Source: JACVRU01 sp040902725 (GTDB taxonomy: Bacteria; Actinomycetota; Thermoleophilia; Gaiellales; Gaiellaceae). From it: DNA of 64,000 bases. Shown here in pieces: positions 59,574 through 64,000 of this stretch. The translations under genes and the position numbers were made by a program. Numbering within the stretch: the stretch's first letter is position 1; every line of letters starts with the position of its first letter. The notes below the pieces were generated by a model. The model made no database searches. It was not told the DNA's origin and saw only the letters and a list, made by a program, of their open reading frames with translations. The stretch is from the NCBI GenBank assembly GCA_040902725.1, contig JBBDWU010000044.1:1-64000 (forward strand), given 5' to 3'.

Positions 59574-60442
59574 CTCTTCTGGTAGCGGTTGCGCAGCCAG
59601 ATCGCGAATGCGTTCATCGCCAGCAGCAGCACGAGCAGGACGATGATCGCCCCGGCCGCGAGCAGCTTGAAGTCCTCCTGCGGCTGCCGTGTCCAGTTGT
59701 AGATCTGGACGGGGAGCGCGGTGAACTCACCCAGGATGGTGGGGTCGAACGGAACGTAGGTGAGGGCGCCGATCATCAGCAGCGGCGCGGTCTCGCCGAT
59801 CGCGCGGGAGAGCGCGAGGATCGTGCCGGTGGCGATCCCCGGAGCGGCCGCGGGCAGCACCTGGCGGCCGACGACCTGCCACTGGGTCGCACCCAGCGCG
59901 TAGGCCCCGTCGCGGATCGAACCGGGGACGGCGCGGATCGCCTCCCGCCCGGCGATCACGATCGTGGGCAGCACGAGCAGGCCCAGGATGAACGCCCCGG
60001 CGAGCAACACCTCCCCCAGCCCCAGCCCACGCACGAGGAACGCGAGGCCCAGGATGCCGTAGACGATCGAGGGCACCGCGGCGAGGTTCTGGATGTTCAC
60101 CTCGAGCAGGCGGTTGTACCAGCGGTCCTTGCGCGCGTACTCCTCCAGGTAGATCGCGGTACCGACCCCGATGGGGACGGTGAAGGCCACAAGCAGCCCC
60201 ATCAGGTACAGCGTGCCGAGGATCGCCGGTCGCGCCCCCGCGAGCTGCGGGTCCGCGGAGGGCGGGTCGAAGAAGAGCGTCGCGTCGACCCAGGCGAAGC
60301 CCCGGCCGACGACGTCCACGAGCAGCCAGCCGAGGAGAACGAGGCCGACGGCCACGGACAGCAGCAGGTACGCGAGGAAGAGCCGCCCGGGTACCCGGCC
60401 GCGCGGCCTGCCCTCGCGGAGCTCGATCACGACCTCCTTCAT
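59567..60442 (-). CDS. pstA: phosphate ABC transporter permease PstA
   Basis: 291 residues, six membrane helices with the AIYLEEYA and [23 protein letters not shown] loops typical of PstA. Overlaps pstB by 7 nt and pstC by 4 nt. Confidence 0.95.
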   Translation of the reverse strand: MKEVVIELREGRPRGRVPGRLFLAYLLLSVAVGLVLLGWLLVDVVGRGFAWVDATLFFDPPSADPQLAGARPAILGTLYLMGLLVAFTVPIGVGTAIYLEEYARKDRWYNRLLEVNIQNLAAVPSIVYGILGLAFLVRGLGLGEVLLAGAFILGLLVLPTIVIAGREAIRAVPGSIRDGAYALGATQWQVVGRQVLPAAAPGIATGTILALSRAIGETAPLLMIGALTYVPFDPTILGEFTALPVQIYNWTRQPQEDFKLLAAGAIIVLLVLLLAMNAFAIWLRNRYQKRW

Positions 60443-61335
60443 TCGTAGACCTCGCGGTACTTGCGGACAAGGCGAATCGAGAGCAGGTTCATCAGGAAGG
60501 TCAGCGTGAACAACGTCAGCGCGACCGCGAAGATCGTCTTGTACTCGATCGACCCGGTCGGCACGTCCCCCTGCGCTGTGGCAGCGATGAACGCGGTCAT
60601 CGTCTCCACCGCCTTGAAGGGGTCGAACGTGTTCTGGGCCAGCTGGCCGGCCGCGAGCAGGACGATCATCGTCTCGCCGATCGCGCGGGAGACAGCGAGC
60701 ACGTAGCTCGCGACGATGCCGGACACCGCGGCGGGGACGACGATGCGCAGCGAGACCTTCAGCTTGTCAGAGCCGAGCGCATAGGCGCCGTCGCGGAGCG
60801 CCTGCGGCACCGCCGTCATCGCGTCCTCGGAGAGCGAGGCGACGGTCGGGATCAGCATCACGCCCATCACGATCCCGGCGCTGAAGGCGTTGAAGATCTC
60901 GACCTCCAGGCCGAGCGAGCGCAGGAACGGCGTGAAGGTGACGAGCGCGAAGTAGCCGTAGACGACCGTCGGAACACCGGCGAGCACCTCCAGGGCGGGC
61001 TTCAGCACCTTGCGCACCCTCGGGCTCGCGTACTCGCTGAGGAAGATGGCAGCGCCGAGCCCGAACGGCGCGGACACGGCCAGGGCCCAGAAGGTGACCG
61101 AGAGTGTGCCCACGACCAGCGGGACGACACCGAAGTGGGCGGGCTCGAAGAGCGGTGCCCACTCGGTTCCCGTCAGGTAGTCGAGCGGATTGACCTCGCG
61201 GAAGAACTCGATCGACGGCTCGAGGAGGGCGGCGACGATGCCGACCGTCGTCGCAACGGAGACGAGCGCGCAGAGGGCGAGGGCGCCCTTGACGACACCC
61301 TCGCCCCACCGCCTGCGCCTACGGGCCAGCTGCAT
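60439..61335 (-). CDS. pstC: phosphate ABC transporter permease PstC
   Basis: 298 residues, six helices; the FGLGAAIFLSEYASPRVRKVLKPALEVLAGVPTVVYG region and the ALGSDKLKVSLRIVVPAAVSGI coupling loop mark PstC. It overlaps the pstS end by 17 nt. Confidence 0.95.
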   Translation of the reverse strand: MQLARRRRRWGEGVVKGALALCALVSVATTVGIVAALLEPSIEFFREVNPLDYLTGTEWAPLFEPAHFGVVPLVVGTLSVTFWALAVSAPFGLGAAIFLSEYASPRVRKVLKPALEVLAGVPTVVYGYFALVTFTPFLRSLGLEVEIFNAFSAGIVMGVMLIPTVASLSEDAMTAVPQALRDGAYALGSDKLKVSLRIVVPAAVSGIVASYVLAVSRAIGETMIVLLAAGQLAQNTFDPFKAVETMTAFIAATAQGDVPTGSIEYKTIFAVALTLFTLTFLMNLLSIRLVRKYREVYE

Positions 61336-62281
61336 CGAAGTCCGCGAGCGCTTTCTCCTGCTCTTCTGCGGTGAGCGGAACGTAGAGCGCGTCCTCGGCG
61401 AGCTCGACCGCCCGCGTGAGATAGAAGCTCACGAACTCGTGCACGTGCTCGTTCGCGAAGGAGGCGGTCTTCGCGTAAAGGAACAGCGGGCGGGCAAGCG
61501 GCTGGTACTCCCCGCTCTGCGCCGTCGCGATGCTCGGCTCCACGCAACCTTCGCCGCCGTCGATCGCGACCGCCTTCAGCCGGTCGGTGTTCTGGTCGTA
61601 GTAGGAGAAGCCGAAGTAGCCGAGACCGCCTTCCTGTCCGGCGACCGCTTCGACGACGACGTTGTCGTCCTCGGAGGCCTGGTAGTCGGTCCGGCTCGCG
61701 CCTTCCTCGCCGACGATCTCGTCGGTGAAGTAGTCGAAGGTGCCGGAGTCGGTGCCCGGGCCCGCGAGTTCGAGCGCGACGTCGGGGTAGTCACCGCCGG
61801 GAACGCCGCTCCAGCTGTCAATGTCCGATCCCGGTTCCCAGATCGCCTTCAGCTGGTCGACGGTCAGGCAGTCGGCCCAGGCGTTGCTGGTATTGACGAC
61901 GACGGTGAGCGCGTCGGTGGCCACCCGGAACTCGACGTAGTCGACTCCGTTCGCTCTGCAGATCGCCGCCTCCTCGTCCTTGATGGGGCGCGAGGCGTTC
62001 TGGAGGTCGGTCTCACCGTTGCAGAACTTTTCGAAGCCCCCGCCGGTACCGGAGACGCCGACGGTGATCCGGACGTCGGGCGCCTGGGCGCGGAAGCGCT
62101 CCGCGGCCAGCGTTGTCAGCGGCCCGACCGTGCTCGAGCCGTCGGCCTTGATCGCGCCGGAGAGGTGCGAAAGGTCCTGCGTCGGGGCGGCCTCCTCGGC
62201 CTGCCCGTCGCGGCCGCCGCCGCACCCTGCGGCCCCTATGGCCGCCAGTAGGATCGCTGTGATGATCGCTGATCTCGTCAT
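61319..62281 (-). CDS. pstS: phosphate-binding lipoprotein PstS
   Basis: 320 residues with a lipobox (IGAAGC, Cys about residue 20), then the phosphate-binding loop ADGSSTVGPLT and the SGT/AGPGTDSGTFDYF motif. High-affinity phosphate capture at the outer face of the membrane. Three PHO-box repeats lie 35 nt upstream. Confidence 0.96.
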   Translation of the reverse strand: MTRSAIITAILLAAIGAAGCGGGRDGQAEEAAPTQDLSHLSGAIKADGSSTVGPLTTLAAERFRAQAPDVRITVGVSGTGGGFEKFCNGETDLQNASRPIKDEEAAICRANGVDYVEFRVATDALTVVVNTSNAWADCLTVDQLKAIWEPGSDIDSWSGVPGGDYPDVALELAGPGTDSGTFDYFTDEIVGEEGASRTDYQASEDDNVVVEAVAGQEGGLGYFGFSYYDQNTDRLKAVAIDGGEGCVEPSIATAQSGEYQPLARPLFLYAKTASFANEHVHEFVSFYLTRAVELAEDALYVPLTAEEQEKALADFDAAGP

Positions 62282-62315
62282 GCCTCGAGTGTTCCGCTCC
62301 CCGCCGAGTACGTGG

Positions 62316-62344
62316 GGTGAACGACTGGTGAAAATCCGGTGAAC
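62316..62344 (-). promoter_or_regulatory. triple PHO box upstream of pstS
   Basis: GGTGAAC, GGTGAAA, GGTGAAC (plus-strand reading) start at 62316, 62327 and 62338, exactly 11 bp apart. On the minus strand this reads GTTCACC-n4-TTTCACC-n4-GTTCACC, the direct-repeat form bound by PhoP/PhoB in actinobacteria. The last repeat covers the GTG of the divergent dioxygenase-like gene. Confidence 0.88.
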
Positions 62345-62887
62345 CGCAGGCGGCTACTCGAGCTGGCCTTCGCCCTCCTGCTGATCCGTGCGGCGCCGCT
62401 GCAGGCGACGCCGGCGATCGCCGACGACGAGCCGACGCCGCCGGTCTCCGAGGGCCCGTTCTTTACGCCGCGCTCGCCGCGCCGGCGCTCCATCGTCCCG
62501 GCCGGGGCACCCGGCACGCGGCTGACGCTGAGCGGTCGCGTGCTCACAACCGCCGGGAAGCCCGTGCCCGGAGCGCTGGTCGACTTCTGGCAGGCGGACG
62601 CCCGCGGCACGTACGACAACGACGGCTACCGCTTCCGCGGCCACCAGCTCACCGACAGTCGCGGCCGCTACACGCTGCACACGGTCGTTCCCGGTCTCTA
62701 CCCGGGCCGCACCCGGCACATCCACGTAAAGGTCCAGCGGCCGCGGGGACGCGTCCTGACGACGCAGCTCTTCTTCCCGGGCGTCCGGGCAAACGCGAGC
62801 GACGGCCTCTACCTCCGCGAGCTGCTCGTCGACGGCTGGCGCCTGGTGAACGGGAAACGCGTCGCGCGCTTCGACTTCGTCCTCTAA
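62339..62887 (+). CDS. secreted intradiol ring-cleavage dioxygenase-like protein
   Basis: 182 residues with an N-terminal signal sequence (arginine-rich NRRRLLE then a hydrophobic core). The intradiol core is clear: VDFWQADARGTYDNDGYRFRG, TDSRGRYTLHTVVPGLYPGR and RHIHVKV. The four iron ligands expected are at Y92, Y121, H127 and H129, so it may be active on catechol-like compounds outside the cell. The GTG start lies inside the third PHO-box repeat, so PhoB could control it. Export of this fold is less common than the cytoplasmic enzymes. Confidence 0.8.
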   Translation: MNRRRLLELAFALLLIRAAPLQATPAIADDEPTPPVSEGPFFTPRSPRRRSIVPAGAPGTRLTLSGRVLTTAGKPVPGALVDFWQADARGTYDNDGYRFRGHQLTDSRGRYTLHTVVPGLYPGRTRHIHVKVQRPRGRVLTTQLFFPGVRANASDGLYLRELLVDGWRLVNGKRVARFDFVL

Positions 62888-63792
62888 CCGGGGAACACGC
62901 AGCGGATCTCGAGGCCGCTGCCGCGCGCGCCCCAGGCCTCCACCGTGCCGCCGGCGGAGGCGACCACGTGCTTCACGATCGCCAGCCCCAGCCCCGTCCC
63001 GCGTGAGGAGCGGGCGCGGTCGGCGCGGAAGAAGCGCTCGAAGAGCCGCGGCACGTCGCGCTCGAGCACGCCGATGCCGTCGTCCGCTCCGGTGAGCACC
63101 ACAGTCCGGTCCTCCCGCCGCACCGAGAGCCGGAAGGTCGCGCCCGGCCCCGCATAGCGGATGGCGTTCTGGGCGAGGTTCTGCGCGACGACCCGCAGCA
63201 TCCGCGGCCGGACGGGCAACTCGATGTCGGCATCGCCCTCGACGGCGATCGTGACCCCCGCCCGCGCCGCCGACTCGCCCAGCTCGGCGGCGACCTCCTC
63301 GAGCACCGGCAGAACGGGCTCGGCTCCGAGCGCGACGACGGCCCGCCCGGTCTCCAGCTCGCTCAGGAAGAGCACGTCGTCGATCAGCTCGGTCACCTGC
63401 TCGAGCTCCTTGAGCGCCTCCTCGACGAGCGGGCGCGGGTCCTCCCCCGCGAGCAGCGCGGTCTCGAGCAGAGCCAGCAGCCGCGCCAGCGGGGTGCGGA
63501 GCTCGTGGGAGACGGCGGCGGTGAAGCCGGCGCGCAGCTCCTCGTAGGCGCGGGAGTCGGCGCCGCGGAGGTAGACGAGCCGCTCGCGGCGGCCGTCGAC
63601 CTCGTACGGAACGACTACGGCGTCCTCGGCCTCGATCAGGCCGGCCGGCACCGGCGCGCCCTCGTCGAGCCCCTCGACGGTCTCGCGCGCGCGGCGGCTC
63701 GCGGCGACGACGCGGTCGTCCTCGTCCACGATCACGACGAGCTCGCGGCTCTCCTCGAGCAGCACGCGGCCGCGCTCCGCATCCTCGTTCAC
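62884..63792 (-). CDS. phoR: soluble PhoR-like sensor histidine kinase
   Basis: 302 residues: a PAS-like N-terminal domain (about 10-80), then the H box SHELRTPL (H96), N box QNLAQNAIRYA, and G boxes GADDGIG and GTGLGLAIVKH. There is no membrane segment, unlike most PhoR proteins, so phosphate status is probably relayed by PhoU/Pst contact or an inner ligand. The GTG at 63792 overlaps the first repeat of a PHO box. Symbol is by context. Confidence 0.85.
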   Translation of the reverse strand: MNEDAERGRVLLEESRELVVIVDEDDRVVAASRRARETVEGLDEGAPVPAGLIEAEDAVVVPYEVDGRRERLVYLRGADSRAYEELRAGFTAAVSHELRTPLARLLALLETALLAGEDPRPLVEEALKELEQVTELIDDVLFLSELETGRAVVALGAEPVLPVLEEVAAELGESAARAGVTIAVEGDADIELPVRPRMLRVVAQNLAQNAIRYAGPGATFRLSVRREDRTVVLTGADDGIGVLERDVPRLFERFFRADRARSSRGTGLGLAIVKHVVASAGGTVEAWGARGSGLEIRCVFPG

Positions 63793-63815
63793 CAGTCCGT
63801 CACCACTCCTTCACC
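63787..63815 (+). promoter_or_regulatory. triple PHO box between phoR- and phoB-like genes
   Basis: GTTCACC (63787), CGTCACC (63798) and CTTCACC (63809) with 11-bp periodicity on the plus strand, pointing to the response regulator gene. It suggests autoregulation of the two-component pair. Confidence 0.82.
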
Positions 63816-63848
63816 CCACGCCCATGGCGCCGCGGGTCATGATTGCCG

Positions 63849-64000
63849 ATGATGACGAAGGTCCTGATCATCGAGGACGACGACGTCATCGCCCGCGGGA
63901 TGCAGCGCCACCTCGCGGATGCCGGCTTCGACGCCTATGCGGTGCCGAGCGGCGAGAGCGGGCTGGCGCGGCTTCGCTACGAGCGGCCTGACGTCTGCGT
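63849..64000 (+). CDS. phoB: PhoB-like response regulator (start only)
   Basis: The first 50 or so codons of a receiver domain (KVLIIEDDDVIARGMQRHLADAGF), with the acidic pocket EDDD in place. Two adjacent ATGs (63849, 63852) are possible starts. The rest, including the output domain, is outside the window, so the PhoB name rests on the PHO boxes and the divergent PhoR-like kinase. Confidence 0.75.
   Translation, partial: MMTKVLIIEDDDVIARGMQRHLADAGFDAYAVPSGESGLARLRYERPDVC

Overview
The window is a gene-dense, very GC-rich (about 70%) chromosomal segment. Gene content and order suggest an actinobacterium. The run rpmE - prfA - prmC - tsaC - glyA - upp - wecA-like transferase - atpI-like - atpBEFHAG is a stretched version of the actinobacterial rho/rpmE-to-ATP-synthase locus. 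A deep lineage such as Thermoleophilia is my inference; no rRNA or other marker is present to prove it. I see no tRNA, rRNA, insertion sequence, phage gene or CRISPR array.

Layout. (1) 1-19.3 kb, minus strand: the F-type ATP synthase, split in two. atpI-like/atpBEFHAG lies at 14.3-19.3 kb and atpD runs off the left edge. About 13 kb lies between them: a small lipoprotein gene, a MoxR-DUF58-VWA-TPR-VWA cluster, a complete oligopeptide ABC transporter with its binding protein, a zinc-finger anti-sigma-like protein and another small lipoprotein. (2) 19.3-30.2 kb, minus: cell-wall lipid-carrier transferase, uracil salvage, glyA, tsaC, prmC, prfA, two OsmC peroxiredoxins, a DUF1385 membrane protein, rpmE and a threonine dehydratase-like enzyme, with two VapBC-type toxin-antitoxin modules woven into the operon by start/stop overlaps. 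(3) 30.2-39.1 kb: a methyltransferase, the etfB-etfA-ETF:quinone oxidoreductase operon, a secreted M23 peptidase, and a two-subunit B12 mutase whose active-site residues are those of isobutyryl-CoA mutase, with a metallo-hydrolase and a DUF433/DUF5615 toxin-antitoxin pair between its subunits. (4) 39.1-53.9 kb: two divergent secreted-protein genes, one for a DUF11-type protein and one of 12.65 kb for a 4216-residue repeat protein ending in Fn3, PASTA and a receiver-like domain. (5) 53.9-56.3 kb: a TSUP permease, a PduO-type cobalamin adenosyltransferase and an acyl-CoA dehydrogenase. (6) 56.4-64 kb: phosphate uptake and sensing (DUF47-PiT, pstSCAB-phoU, a soluble PhoR-like kinase, the start of a PhoB-like regulator) with two clear triple PHO boxes, plus a secreted intradiol-dioxygenase-like protein.

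How the genes fit together. Acyl-CoA dehydrogenase, ETF, ETF:quinone oxidoreductase, B12 mutase and cobalamin adenosyltransferase form a coherent set for oxidising short or branched acyl-CoAs and feeding electrons to the quinone pool, and so to the ATP synthase. The PHO boxes tie pstS and the regulator gene into one phosphate-starvation circuit. Most minus-strand neighbours overlap by 1-17 nt (TGATG, ATGA, GTGA), so translational coupling is pervasive. Several promoters place a TAnnnT -10 element only 6-10 nt before an ATG or GTG, pointing to frequent leaderless or near-leaderless mRNAs.
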